Shown here: positions 10,413 to 23,524 of the stretch, in pieces
Position numbering within the stretch: position 1 is the first letter of the stretch
Layout of the letters: each line of letters opens with the position of its first letter
From: Closterium sp. NIES-65
Lineage: Eukaryota > Streptophyta > Zygnematophyceae > Desmidiales > Closteriaceae
DNA: 64,000 nucleotides
Reading direction: 5' to 3'
Assembly: GCA_948144175.1 (NCBI GenBank)
Contig: CANXME010002463.1
Span: forward strand, 946,001 to 1,010,000
Translations under genes and position numbers: made by a program
Notes under the pieces: model-generated
Told to the model about the DNA's origin: nothing
The model's database searches: none
What the model saw: the letters and a program-made list of their open reading frames with translations, nothing else

Positions 10413-13400
10413 ATGGCTACCCCTAGTGTCCTAGCTTTTGACGCTGAGGGTCGCGCCATTGACTTTGAGGTCTAGGTAGACGACCTGCAGCTGTTCTTAC
10501 AGTGCGATAGGGCAGACGATCTTTCTCTCTTTGACCTCACCTCTAGCGCCGTCCCTGCCCCTGCTGCTGATGCTGACCCCACTGTCCGCTCCTAGTGGGC
10601 CACACGCGACGCTGCTGCACATCTTGCTGTGCGTCGCCATCTGCCTACCGCTGAGCGCGCGCACTTTAGTCAGTACAAGAGTGCCCAGACCTTGTACGAC
10701 GCTGTAGTTGCGCGCTACTCCTCCCCTGCCACTGCTGCACTGAGCCGCCTCATGCTCCCCTTCCTCTTCCCTGACCTTGCCGCCTTTCCCACTGTCGCTG
10801 ATCTCATTACGCACCTCCGCACTAGTGACACCCGCTACCGCACTGCGCTTCTTGCTGACTTCTGCGCCAAGAACCCCCCCCCCCCATGTACATCACTCTC
10901 TACTTTCTAGTCACTCGCCTCCCTGACTCCCTTCGTGTAGTCCGGGACCACTTCCTCGCGGTCTGTCCCACCACTCTCACAGTCGACAGCCTCGAGAAGG
11001 CCCTCCTAGCGGCGGAGAAGAGCACAGTCGCTGTAGGAGCCTCTCGAGGTGACCCCCGCGCCCCCATCTTTGAGGGGTGCTCTCCTTCCCCTCTCTTGCC
11101 CTCTATCGCCTCTGCCGCTGCGGCCGACCTCGTTGGTCTTGAGTCGGTCGGTGCGGCGTCTGCCCCTAGCGGGAGACGCCGCCCTAGCAAGGGCAAGGGG
11201 GGCAAGGGAGCGGGTGGGGCCAGCGGGGGCGGTGGAGGTGGAGGTGGAGGCGGCGGAGGGAGTGGGGGTGGCGGTGGAGGTGGTGGCGGGGGTGGGGGTG
11301 CTAGTGGCGGCAGTGGAGGCGGGGGTGGCGGCTGCGGTGGCGGTGGGAGCGGAGGTGGCGGAGGCGGCGGCGGTGGAGGGGCGGCGGTGGAGGCGGAGGC
11401 GGGGGTGGCGGTGGTGGAGGTGGTCGGAGTGGCGCTTCGCAGCGGAGCAGCACTGGGGGTGGTCAGCGCCAGCAGCAGCAGCAGCAGCAGCGTTCTCGCG
11501 ACATCCCCACCCCTCAGCAGCTCCGTGAGTGGTACACGCAGCGTCAGCGTGGTGGGGGTTTGGTCCCTGCACCTACGTTCTCCGCACTGGCGACCGCGCT
11601 GGAGAGCAGTGTGGGGGTACCCACACCGCCCAGCGCTGCTTTGGCCGCCTGACGGACGCTTGGCGCCAGCAGTTCCCGGAGGCCGCGGAGATCCCCCGCT
11701 GGGGAGAGCTGTCTAGGGCTGGTGTAGCTATCTTTGATCTTGACTTTGATGCTATCCTTGCAGCCATGTATGCTGTGACCATTTGTGATGAGGGTGACTG
11801 TTACTAGTGTTTCCCGCCCGACCCGGGCATTGGTACTGCTGCTCTAGGTGCCAGCGAGGCTTCTGCTCTAGGTGCCAGTGCGTCTGTGCTCTCAGGTACT
11901 GGTGAGGCTGCTCTCTCAGGTACTAGTGAGTCTGCGCTCTCAGGTACTGCGTCGGCTTCGGCCTCCCACACCTTCACCCTTGACTCTGGAGCGTCTCGCT
12001 CCTTCTTTCGGGACCGCACCACACTCACGCCGCTTAGTCGGCCGGTTGCGGTGTCCCTGGCTGACCCCTCTGGGGGTCCTGTCCTGTCTCGCTTCTCCAC
12101 AGTCCTCCCGTGTCCGGCGGCTCCCTCTGGCACCCTGTCTGGTCTCTACCTCCCCTCGTTCTCTACGAACTTGGTGAGTGGTGCTGACCTACAGGATGCG
12201 GGAGTCCACCAGTTCACCCCTGCTCGTCAGCGAGTGACGCACTGCACGGAGGCTAGCACAGGTCGTCACCTGGCTACGTTTACACGTCAGCCAGGGTCGA
12301 GCCTGTACACACTGGCCACTGCTTCTCCTCCAGTTCCTCAGTCTGGTAGGGTCCCTTCGTCAGGTCAGGTGTTTGCTGCAGCGTCCAGGTCTGGTCCTGA
12401 GTCTGCCCCCTGTTCGTGTCGTCGCCTGTCTCACGAGACTCTCCTCTGGCACCACCGCCTTGGTCACCCCTCTCTGCTTCGGCTCAGAGGCATGGCCTCC
12501 CGTCTTCTTGTGTCTGGTCTCCCCCGGTCCCTCCCTCCCCTTCCTCAGGGCCCTGGCCCTGCCTGTGTCCCCTGTGTCGAGGGGCGCCAGCGTGCTGCCC
12601 CTCACTCCTCCCAGTTTCCTCCGACAGAGGCTCCGTTGCAGACGCTTCACATGGACGTGTGGGGCCCTGCCCGCGTCCGTGGACTCGGTCACGAGCGCTA
12701 CTTCCTGCTGGTGGTTGACGACTACTCGCGTTACACCACAGTCTTCCCCTTGCGCAGCAAGGGGGATGTCACTGAGGTGCTGATCGACTGGATCCGCGCA
12801 GCTCGTCTCCAGCTCAGGCAGAGCTTTGGCTCGGACTTTCCTGTGTTGCGTCTGCACACGGACAGAGGCGGAGAGTTCTCCTCTGGCCTTTTGCGTGCCT
12901 ACTGTCGTGCGCGAGGCATCCGTCAGACCTTCACGCTTCCGGACTCACCACAGCAAAATGGGATTGCAGAGCGCCGCATTGGTATGGTCATGGACGTCGC
13001 TCGTACGTGTATGATCCATGCGGCTGCCCCCCATTTCTTGTGGCCGTTTGCGGTCAGGTACGCGGCGCATCAGATCAACCTCCACCCCAGGGTCTCCAGG
13101 CCGGAGACCTCCCCAGCCCTGCTGTGGACGGGGAAGGTTGGCGATGCGTCGGCGTTCCGGGTCTGGGGATCTCGGGCGTTTGTCCGCGACTTGTCTGCGG
13201 ACAAGCTGTCCCCTCGTGCTGCTCCCTGCGTCTTCCTGGGGTTCCCCCCCGACGCCCCTGGGTGGCAGTTCTACCACCCCACCTCTCGCCGTGTTCTGTC
13301 CTCCCAGGACGTCACGTTCGACGAGTCGGTACCCTACTACCGCCTCTTCCCCTACCGCACTCCGTCCCTCCCCCCACCCCCGCTCTTCTTGGTACCAGGT

Positions 13401-16400
13401 CCCCCCCCGGTAGACCCCCTTCCCCCTCAGGGTCCTGCCCCTTCAGGTGTGTCCCAGGTAGACGCGGTCGAGCCTGTCGAGGTCACTGGTGACTCTGGTG
13501 CTGCTGTGGGTGCTGAGCCTAGGGGTGCTGTGACTGGGGGTGCTGTGCCTGGGGGTGCTGAGCCTGGGGGTGCGGAGCCTGGGGGTGCGGAGCCTGGGGG
13601 TGCTGAGCCTGGGGGTGCTCAGCCTGGGGGTGCTGAGCCTTAGGGTGCTGAGCCTGGGGGTGCTGAGCCCGGAGGTGTTGAGCCTGGGGGTGCTGGGCCT
13701 GGGGGTGCCGAGACTGGAGGTGCTACGCCTGGAGGTGCTTTGCCTAGGGGTGCTGAGCCTGGAGGTTCTTCGCCTGGAGGTTCTCTAGGTGCTTCGTCTC
13801 GCCGAGAGCCAGTCTCCTCACAGGAGCTGCATGAGTGGTTTGCCCGGCGCTGGAGGCGTGCTGCTGGTGCTGGAGGTTCTTCGGCTGCTGAGGGTGCTGC
13901 TGCCACGGGTCCCATAGGTGCTCGTACTGGGAGTCCTGGAGCTGCTGGGCCTGCGGGTTCGCCTGGAGCTGGTGCTGCTCAGGGTGTTGGCGCTGAGACT
14001 ACCACTGGCGGTCCGATTGGTGGTGCTCTTGGTGCAACTGGAGGTTCTTCTGCTGCTGGGGGCTCCGGAGCTACTGGAGGTGCTGCTGGAGGTGCTGCTG
14101 GAGCTGGTACTCCTGGTGGAGGTACTGGTACTGTCCTTGCTGTTTCTGGCGTCGCCACGCGGCCCCGACCGTACTTCGTTCCACTCCTGCAGCAGGTTCT
14201 TGGTCTTCCACCTTCTCCTGGTCCTCCTCCTCCTCCCTTAGAGGGTTCACAGCCTGTCAATTCACAGTCACAGCTACAGCCTACCTCCCCTTTGCTTGCT
14301 CCTTCTCCCTACGCTGGTCCGACTGGAGGTCTTACTGAGCGTCGTGAGCCTGCGTCTCGTCCTGCGTCGCCTGTTCGTGCTGCGCGCACTAGTGGTCGCG
14401 GTTCGCGTCAGCGTCCTCCTCCTGTCCCTGGCACGCACCGGATGTCTCTGCGTCCGTCTACTGCTCCTCTGCGTGCCCCTTTGCCTTCTCCTCCTGCTTC
14501 CTCTCTTCCTGCTCTTGCCGACCCGGAGTCGGACTCTCTTCGTGCTGCTAGTCCTACTGTCATGCGTCTCCTTACTACTGCCGTCACTGACCCTTCTTTC
14601 GAGTCTTCTGCTGCGTCTGCCCTTGTTACTGAGCTCGTCGACTTTGCTGCTCGCTGTCGTCTAGACTACGCTGCTAGTCTTGTCGCTGAGTCTGAGTCTG
14701 CCTGTCCTCCGTCCGTCGGGGGTGAGTGTGCCCTTGGCACCGACGTCCTTGAGGACAGGCAGGAGGAGTTCCAGTGTCTGGCCGCTGCTTCACCTCATCT
14801 CCTGTCCGTACTGCTTACCCCTAAGGGAGACCAGGATGCACTTGACATCCCGACTCCGCGCTCTTACGCGGAGGCGATAGAGGGTCCCTACTCCTCTCAG
14901 TGGCAGGCAGCTATGGATGCAGAGATGGCTTCCTGGAAGTCCACAGGCACCTACGTTGACGCTGTTCCCCCTCCTGGGGCGAACATCGTCAGTGGCATGT
15001 GGATCTTCAGGGTGAAGCGGCCGCCGGGTTCTCCGCCTGTCTTCAAGGCGCGTTACGTGGCTCGTGGCTTCAGTCAGCGGCAGGGAGTTGACTACTTTCA
15101 GACCTTCTCCCCCACCCCGAAGATGACCACTCTTCGGGTATTGCTGCACGTTGCTGCTCACCGTGACTACGAGCTGCACTCTCTCGACTTCAGCACTGTT
15201 TTCTTGCACGGCAGCCTGCACGAGGAGATCTGGCTGCGCCGCCCACCTGGCTTCACTGGGTCTTTCCCTCCTGGTACCCAGTGGAGTCTCCGGCGTCCAG
15301 TCTACGGTCTCCGCCAGGCGCCGCGTGAGTGGCACGACACACTGAGGTCTACGCTGGCGGCACTTGGGTTTGCTCCTTCCACTGCAGACCCGTCGCTGTT
15401 TCTGCGCACCGACACCTCTCTGCCGCCGTTCTACATCCTCGTGTACGTCGACGACTTGGTCTTTGCCACAGCTGACACTGCTGGACTCGCCTACGTGAAG
15501 TCCGAGCTGCGGAAGAGACACACGTGCACTGACCTGGGTGAACTGCGCAGCTACCTTGGCTTGCAGATCACCCGGGACAGAGCACGCCGCACCATTACCT
15601 TGACTCAGTCACACATGGTGCAGCAGGTCCTTCAGCGCTTCGGCTTCACGTACTCCTCGCCTCAGGCCACTCCTCTGCCTACTCGCCACTCGCTCTCAGC
15701 TCTGCCTTCGGATGAGTCCGTAGAGTCGAGTGGCCCATATCCATAGCTTGTTGGCTGCCTCATGTACCTGATGACCTGCACTCGACCTGACCTTGCATAC
15801 CCTCTTAGCATTCTCGCACGCTATGTTGCTCCTGGGAGACACCGACCAGAGCACATGGCTGCAGCGAAGAGGGTGTTGCGCTACTTGTGCAGTACGTCGG
15901 GCATGGGGCTGGTGCTTGGAGGGCGGAGTCCAGTGGTCCTCACTGGGCATGCGGACGCTTCTTGGGCTAACGACCAGGCTACGCAGCGGTCGTCACACGG
16001 TTACACCTTCAGTCTTGGTTCCGGCTCTGTTTCGTGGCGGGCTACCCGCTCGTCTTCTGTTCTCGGCTCCAGTTGTGAGTCTGAGATCTACGCCGGGGCT
16101 ATGGCTGCCCAGGAGCTTCGCTGGCTCACCTACCTGCTGACCGACCTTGGAGAGCCGCCTCGTTCTCCTCCAGTCCTGTACATAGACAACAAGGCCATGC
16201 TGGCCTTGTGTCGAGAGTAGCGACTGGAGCACAGGACAAAGCACATTGCTCTCCGCTACTTTCTTGCTCGTGAGCTACAGCAGCGTGGACAGTTGCGACT
16301 TGCGTACGTGGCCTCTGAGGCCAACAATGCTGATGTCTTCACCAAGGCACTTGCGCCTTGTGATCATCAGCGCTCCTGCACGCAGCTGGGTCTTGTGCCT

Positions 16401-16427
16401 GTCTTGCCTCACTTGCTCACTTCTTGA
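10413..16427 (+). pseudogene. Element C gag-pol polyprotein with six TAG stops and frameshifts
   Basis: It starts MATPSVLAFDAEG and ends PHLLTS with TGA at 16425-16427. Order: gag (10413-11150), poly-Gly (11215-11450), Cys/His motif C-x13-C-x3-H-x4-C (about 11566-11640), protease DSGAS (about 11984), integrase HHCC (about 12448-12575), catalytic core (MDVWG 12652, LHTDRGGEF 12850, QNGIAERR 12953), acidic/Gly linker (13500-13800), RT with YVDD near 15444, and RNase H (15950-16300). In-frame stops are TAG at 10473, 10593, 11805, 13641, 15744 and 16218. Frameshifts occur near 10880 (C run), 11400 and 11555. Intact relative E identifies most of the displaced residues. Not autonomous as sequenced. 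Confidence 0.9.
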
Positions 16428-16630
16428 CCTTACTTGTACTTTCACATATATATACTCTTGCTCTTGCTTGCTTAGACTCTTGTATATCTATATATGTGAT
16501 CTTGCATGTGAACTGGCCTTCTGGCCTTTGAACTTGTGCTCGGAATGTGTGGTGACTTTGTGATCCACCCTGAGCTTTGCTTTGCTTTGCTTGACTGGTC
16601 TTGTGACCCCTTGTTCTCCCCCACTGTGCC

Positions 16631-16640
16631 TATGGGGGTG
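16631..16640 (+). promoter_or_regulatory. Polypurine tract of element C
   Basis: TATGGGGGTG abuts the 3' LTR. The identical 10-mer abuts the 3' LTRs of elements E and F, so plus-strand priming signals are shared across these families. Confidence 0.8.
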
Positions 16641-16771
16641 TGTCAGAACATATAGCTTACTTATTTGTGTAGGCTATAGTGGGGTATCCCATAGGGGGTA
16701 CAACTCAATAAGGGTTTCCTATTTGTACTCACTTCGTTCATAGTCATTTCATTCTCGTTCACTTCTTCTCA
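16641..16771 (+). repeat. 3' LTR of element C
   Basis: 131 bp, near-identical to 9319-9449; followed by a run of about 17 C (16772-16788). Confidence 0.92.
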
Positions 16772-17783
16772 CCCCCCCCCCCCCCCCTCTTTACCCTTGT
16801 TCTCGGATTGTCAGATGGAGCAGTTATCTCCAAGACCAAAACACATACAACAACTCATGGACATTCGCTGAGCTCGCAAAAATGATGCCTAATAGATCGT
16901 TATCCGCTTCCAGAGAGGAAATCTTCCACAACCTTCACGCTGTTAGACGTTGGCAACAGCATTCTAAAACGCGGAGTGTTGAATCTCCATTTGTGCAGTA
17001 GCTCCAAGCGGGAGATAGGATGGCAGTTGTGTTGAGAGCTGGCCCCCAGAAGTCAGAGAAATTTCTCTGATTTGCATGAAAAACACTGAGAATTCAGATT
17101 TTTTTTTAAGTGAGGTCTGTTAAAATCAGAGATTTTTGGGCCCCAACTCTGTAATTTTCAGAGAAATTTTAGAGCTAACTCTGACGTTTCAGAGTTTCCC
17201 GGGAGTGTGCTCTGATCACTCAGAGTACGAACGCGTACCGATTCTATTTTCTGCGTGTGTTCTTGACTGGTGAGTCGGTTCAAACTTCACAGGTCAATGC
17301 AAAATCGGCTTGAAACTGCATAACCGCGCCTTACAGCACAAGATTTTCGCCCAATCACATCCAAATCGCTCTGACACATCGGATTTGCGCTGTCAAAGCA
17401 CAATGATTTCGACCAATCACCAAGAAATTTCACCTGACATTGCAAATTCGCCCTTTCACACCACAAGATTCGCCCTGACACAGAAATTCGCCCTGTCAGA
17501 GCATGTCTCCCGAAAATCCCCTTAGTCTAGTATGTTTCAGTATCAGATGAAGCATTGAATACATTTCTGATGAAACATTAGATGCATTGATGTTTCCGAC
17601 TTTTTTATTAAGGCACTCTGAAATTTCAGCCTTTTTTTTATACCAAATCTGCGGGTTTCAGGCTAAAATTGTGTACTATTCTGATGAATCAGACAGGCAA
17701 AACACGAATCTGAGGGCTTGGTTGAGAGCGCAATTTCCAGGGTGGGTTCATTATGTGAAGTGGGCAAGGATAGACATTATGTA
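16772..17783. other. Non-coding stretch between elements C and D
   Basis: No convincing gene. After the C run it is AT-richer than its neighbours. From 17049 to 17225 variants of TCAGAG(A/T) recur, with the local inverted pair CAGAGAAATTTCTCTG near 17057. From about 17326 to 17505 a degenerate unit of about 20-25 bp built on AAATTCGCCCTGTCA repeats some eight times. This may be the original host sequence on the left flank of D. Confidence 0.5.
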
Positions 17784-18225
17784 TGTTACGAATAGTAATA
17801 CTTGATACTACTAAGCACTCCTCACCGTAGCAAAGCACGCGCAATATCGGGAACGAACGCGAAGCGTCAGACAGTTGGAATCGAGTCAAAGAGTCGGACG
17901 GTTACAGCACATCTGAACCATCGAAAACAAACGGCATCGAGCAACTGCAAGAAGGATGGTTTTGGCGGGAACAGCTTCAAAACCGTACGCGCCGAACGGT
18001 TGAGATGCACGTGAATAAGGGAATGTACCCCTTATAGTACATGGCTAGTTAGGTCGTTTCGAATTCCCTTGTACTCATATATATATCGCTGTATTTGCAT
18101 GGTCTTATTATCTCAAGCATTTTATATTCACTCTGCTATTGAGATCACGGGCCCACCAACACTACCCACTGTGTGCGATCCTACCAGAGCAGATCCTGGG
18201 TTACGATCAACTTCTGATCGCAACA
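17784..18225 (+). repeat. 5' LTR of element D
   Basis: Begins TGTTACGAATAGTAATAC and ends CGCAACA next to the primer binding site; 442 bp. It contains an AT run ATATATATAT near 18078 that may be the promoter TATA region. The matching 3' LTR stops matching after TTACGATCA, about 16 bases before this LTR's end, so one end is altered. Confidence 0.85.
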
Positions 18226-18237
18226 TGGTATGAGAGC
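18226..18237 (+). promoter_or_regulatory. Primer binding site of element D
   Basis: TGGTATGAGAGC immediately after the 5' LTR. Confidence 0.8.
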
Positions 18238-18318
18238 GACTCTGGAATCCTTCGCACCATCACTACCGAAAATTGCGACATCTGAAAAGTGGCGACCGGC
18301 GCACGATCTCGCACGAGG

Positions 18319-21300
18319 ATGGCTGGAGGATCTGGTGGTCAGACTAATCTGACGCCTGAAGCACAACCCAACCCGGTTGGGCCAAGCGGGAACACGACGA
18401 CAATCGACTCCGAAGTTCTCGCACAACTTCTTCAGCGACTCACCAGCTTGGAGCAGGGACTTCAAACATTGCGGAATGGCGATGCGGAAACTTCCTCGCA
18501 ACCCTCTCAACCGGCCCCGACTGGCCAAAACACCGCCCCGCAAACATTCTCCCTCGACACCAATGGCTCAACCCCTAAGACTCCCCGTCCCAGTGAAGAA
18601 GCAATTCTCTCCGCTCAATCAAGGTTTCTCAGCATATCAAAAATAAAGACAAGTACATGTTTCGACGGCAGAGACTTCTATACCTGGAGCTTTGAATTGG
18701 AGCTCCTGCTGCAGAACGCCCAAATCTTCCACTACTTCGACGGGAGCTACGCGGAGCCTGCTGAAGACACCGACGACGCCAAAACGAGGTACTACAACGA
18801 ATTATTGATGGCGTACAGAGTGCTCCTGCGGAACATGTCGGCGGCGGAGCAGCTCAACATTGTTCTTACAAAACAACAGCCGCTCCAGCACTCAACGCCT
18901 GGCGGCACCTGACGGGCGTGTATCAGCCCAAGGACTCCGTGTCTTCGAGCCGACTACTCCAGGAACTACTGTAGACCAAGATGACCTCAGGGGAGAAGGT
19001 CAACAACTACCTCAACCGCTGTCGCAGTCTTCGCGACCAAATCGTGAAGTTGGGAAGCACGATATCGGAAGAAATCTTCGTCAACATCGTGCTTCAAGGG
19101 CTCGGCCCAGAGTGGCGGCCCTGCAAGGCGCTTCTCCGACAGCAGGGGGTCATCTCGGAGGCCTCCCTTTGCGCCGCCCTTCTCGTCGAACAAAGGGATA
19201 TGGACCAGCAGCGACCAGCGCCACGACGAGAACGCGAACGGCTCGCCTTCTACGCCGACAACAACGAAGAGCGACGACCGAGGCGCCTCTAGTGCAAAAA
19301 TTGCAGAAAGTTCGGGCACCTGGCGGATCGATGCAAGTTCCGATCTCGCCCTCGCCAGTCCAATCCGAGCACTTGGACCGGCCGACAAGACGCACGAGGC
19401 GACGTGCGTCCAGCCCAGGGACAACAACTCCCACCTGCGCGCAACCTGAACCCAGCGGTTCAGCACCAGCAGCAGCAGTCGTCATCGACTGCACCAGTTC
19501 GCAATGTCATGAGCAACATGACCATGACAAGCAAGTCGCATCGTCGCCGCATGCGCTCACCCTCTCCCGAGCCAGCACCACACCCCATCGGCGCGTATAC
19601 CAACAACAACCCCTTTAGCTCGCGCCGCGACTACACCGACGACGACGACCAAGACTGGAATCTCCCAGTCCCGCTGCTCGAAAGTCCCCCGCACGTTCCG
19701 GATATGCAGGTGGCGCCACTTGATTGGCTCACGCGCGAACAATTTCTCAAGTTCGACACCCCGCACATCGTCACGCCGCGACTGGCGCTGCTCGCACGTG
19801 ACGATAATAAGCGCTACAACACTTGGTACCTGGACAGTTGCTGCGGCCAACATATGGTGGGCTCCGAGCGTTACATATCCAACGCCGTCCCCACCCCTAC
19901 CGTCACCTATGTCACCGTGGCTAACAATACACGCCTGCGCGCAAGCGCGCAAGGCATCGTCGTGCTCAAAGCACACGAAAGCCGCACCCACATTACACTC
20001 AACGACGTGTTGATCGTCCAGATCCTGCGCTTCAACCTACTGTCCGCCGCCCAGCTTATGGAATGCGGCGTCGACCTCAGCACGGACCACGCGACGCGTG
20101 ACATCCTGCTGCACTACGAAGCTCGGAACTTCCCCCGCAGGCAGATCGGACGAGCGCGCTCCGAAAATGGAGTTTACGTCCTTGATTTTGATATCCCCGA
20201 CTGCAGCGGCGACTCGCACGAATTAATCGACCTCGTGCCACTACGCTTCGAACACATCCACCGCAGGGATTGGAAGCCCCCTGACGGCAGACCGTGGGTC
20301 CCACACCATCCCCACCCACGCGAAACGGCACTTCACAATCCCGATCCAGACGGAATATGCAGGGATTGTCACACACCGACGACTTCGTCGACCGCTATCG
20401 CCGGCAGAGGACTCGCCGCCATCGCTGAGGCAGAACGCCACATGCCCCCAAGTGAAGGGATGTCGCAGCTCGAGCTCGAAGTCGCTACCTTCGGCGTCTT
20501 CGGCACGCCAGAACATCCCCTCACCAGCTCCCCCTTGCAACACCTTCAGGGAATGCTGCGCGGAACTGGCGTCGGCACCTTCGATGCCCGAGGCGAGCCG
20601 CGACCCTACACTTACGAAAAAATCTTGGAGATCTACCCTCATCAACGCGATTCGACGAAACTCACCGTGGAACAAGAGGAAAACTTGGCGCGTCACGAAG
20701 CTGAAGAGCTTCGCCAACTAAGCCTCGCGGAAGCCCGCGGCACCCTTGCTTGTGCTGCCTGGGGAGGTGAAGCGGCAGAAAATGACTCCAACGAAGGAGG
20801 ATGGGGGACGAGCAACGCTAGCGGCTAGGGAGACAGCGGCGGATGGGGCGCCGCAACTGGCGCCGACAACAGCGCCTGGGGTACTCTCCGCGAAGAACGA
20901 AGGGGGGGAGAAGACGAAGTTGAGGAAAGTGAGGCAACACCCACAATCGTTCCTCTCGGTCGTCCCCCGCGCCACGCTCGACTCGCACTACCTCCTCCTG
21001 ACAACCCCCCGAGCCGCGATCCATGGGACACCATCGACTGGGGCAACGAACCATCAACACCGCGTCGTACCGCCTACGGACCTGCCCCTGAACACCGTGA
21101 ACCCACTTTCGTCCCTGGAACTATCCCTGGGACCAACATCCCACTCTCCGAAATTCGGGATAGGGAATTTCTGGCGTTGATGCTGACCACTGCAACAGAA
21201 GAAGAAACGGAGGAAGCGGCAACACAACCAACTCCCGTACCTGACGAAGGCCCCGAGGAAGCACGCGCACGCTACATGCGCACTTCCGGCTTTCGCGGTG

Positions 21301-23376
21301 ACGACACACTCTGGCACCAGCGGCTCGTCCACCCTTCCCGCGCAACGCTGAAAAACTGCATCGACGCAGGCGTCTTCACTCCCGGCGCACTCCTGCGCCC
21401 CGATGGCTCCGAAGTAAGCGGCACAACACACCCACGCAGATGTACCGTCTGCCCTGAAGCTGCGCTGAGCCACCAACCGTTCCCGCTACTCGAACCCGGA
21501 ACGAATCGCTACCCCAAGCTGCACAAGGTGTACAGCGATTTCCTGAACGTGGGGCACTGCGGAGTCGAAGACGAAATGTACACACTCACCTTCATCGATG
21601 CCGGCACGCGCTATGTGTGAATCGTGAATGTGGAGACGCGCGACAGAGCATACGAAGTATTTCAGCTTTGGCTGGTGCATGCGGAGAGGCAATCCGCGAA
21701 GAAACTCAAAATCTGGCAATCTGACGGCGCGGCAGAATTCAGGAGCAACCAGATGCAGACCTTCCTGGCACAGAAGGGGATCGAGCACCACATCTCTCTC
21801 CCCTATGCGCACCAACAACATGGCGTAGCCGAACGGACCAATCGCACAATGATGACGAAGGTGCGCGCGCTGATGAAGCAGTCGAAATTGCCGCCGATCT
21901 ACTGGACCTACGCGATGCACCACGCCGTACGGGTGCACAACCTACTTTCAACCACCGCAATCACTGGCAACCTGTCCCCGCTCGTCAAATGGAGCGGAAC
22001 TAAGGGAGACACCTCCATGCTCCGAGTATGAGGGTGCATGGTTCAATACCGCCCGCCGACCTCAACCATTGGCAAGTTCGCCAGCCGTGCACGCTGGGGA
22101 ATCCACCTCGGCATCAGTCACGAGCACAAAGCGTGGATCGTGCTGGACCTCCCCAGCCAGAAAACAACCCACGCCCGCGACGTCATCTTCTACGAGCGCC
22201 TCTTCCTCGACCAGTTCCGCCACGACGAGCAGACGAATGCCAATCGGGTCTACGCCAACGACGGTCACAGTTACGCAACACCCGAAGACGAAGCCGCTGC
22301 AGCAATCCTGGAGCAAGACACAAGGGGGGACTCCGCATGGGAGAACCGGCGCAGCGACGACGACGACGACAATGATTCCTCAGGAAGAGGAACAGGGGGA
22401 GCAGGCGGAACAGGCGGAACAGGCGGAAGTAACGGAGGCCCAACACCGCCAACACCTGAACCGGAGAACGACGATGACGATGTGCAGGAAGTCATCCCGC
22501 AACGTCGCCACGACAGCACCATCTCAGGGCTGCAGCTGCTCGGACTTCACACCGCAACCTCACAGGCACCACGCATCGTCGAGCTCCGAAACCCGTGCGA
22601 AGCACTCTCTGGACCACACAGCAGGGAATGGCGCGAGGCGATGGACATGGAAATTAAGGCGCTAGAATCACGCGATACCTGGGTGCTCGTCGACCGCGCA
22701 GCAATCAAACGCGCAAGAGTTCTCTCAGGGAAATGGGTCTTCCGCGTGAAAACCGCAGCAGATGGGACAATCGAGCGCTTCAAGGCGCGATGGGTGGTTC
22801 GCGGCTATGACCAGAGGCATGGGATCGACTTCGACCAAACATTCGCCCCAGTCAGCCGCCACACCTCCGTCCGCATTCTGCTCGCCATCGCAGCTGCACG
22901 GCACCTGCCACTCCGACAAATCGACGTGAAGAACGCGTTCCTATACGCGTTAGTAGACGCCGTGATTTACGTAGAGCAGCCACACACCTACGGGGAAGGA
23001 GACTCGCGCGTATGTCAGCTGCGTAAATCGCTCTACGGGATCAAGCAGGCCCCAAGGCTGTGGCAACAGTACCTGCACAACATCCTGCTTGAAATCGGGT
23101 TCAAGCAAATGCCGCACGATCCAGGGATGTATCGCCGTGACTTTCGCGGCGAATACATCCTCCTGACTGTGTACGTCGACGACCTGCTTTACACGGGCTC
23201 AAACAACGAACTCCTCCAGCAGTTCGAAAAGGCTCTGGCGGGACGCGTCGACATCACATGCAACTACGAGGTGAAGCAGTTCCTAGGCCTCAACATCACC
23301 TACGCGCCCGAAGCCATTCACCTCTCAGCGACTAAGTACGCAGAGGAGTTAGGGAAGCGGTTCAACATTTCACCTG
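18319..23376 (+). pseudogene. Element D gag-pol, part 1 (gag to RT), decayed
   Basis: The first ATG in frame is 18319 (MAGGSGGQTNLTPE). Gag carries FDGRDFYTWSFELEL near 18660. A frameshift lies near 18885. TAG stops are at about 18971, 19290 (directly before the knuckle CKNCRKFGHLADRC) and 20826; TGA stops are at 21618 (Trp expected) and 22029 (Phe expected). Protease reads LDSCCGQHM near 19830. Integrase HHCC starts WHQRLVHPS near 21312; its catalytic core has YSDFL, QSDGAAEF and HGVAERTNR. An acidic linker (22270-22500) leads to RT with YVDDLLY near 23175. The frame is cut after NISP by element E at 23377 and resumes at 30715. Confidence 0.88.
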
Positions 23377-23514
23377 TGTCAGAATGAGAAACGAGAATGA
23401 ATGACTAGGAAATGAGGGTTGGGTACAAATATGTCAAACCTAACCCTAGAAATATGTACCCACTATAGGCTAGCCCACTGTAGCCTAAACAAGCACAACA
23501 TACAATGTTTGACA
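23377..23514 (-). repeat. 3' LTR of element E
   Basis: 138 bp; on the minus strand begins TGTCAAACATTG and ends ATTCTGACA. Inverted termini TGTCA/TGACA. Confidence 0.93.
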
Positions 23515-23524
23515 CACCCCCATA
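23515..23524 (-). promoter_or_regulatory. Polypurine tract of element E
   Basis: Minus-strand TATGGGGGTG next to the 3' LTR, identical to the tracts of C and F. Confidence 0.8.

Larger units (their letters stand above)
9319..16771 (+). mobile_element. Element C: complete Ty1/copia element with short LTRs, coding region decayed
   Basis: Two 131-bp LTRs (9319-9449, 16641-16771) enclose primer binding site, leader, gag-pol and polypurine tract. The LTRs differ at about two positions, which suggests a fairly recent insertion. The 5 bases before (CCCCT) and after (CCCCC) do not give a clear target duplication, and a run of about 17 C follows the 3' LTR. It is the same family as element A in the opposite orientation. 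Confidence 0.92.

Noticed and set aside
10413-16427. UAG reassigned to an amino acid
   Set aside because: The TAGs stand for different residues (Trp, Gln, Arg, Glu), B and D also contain TAA/TGA, and F itself ends in TAG; decay with a TAG bias fits better.
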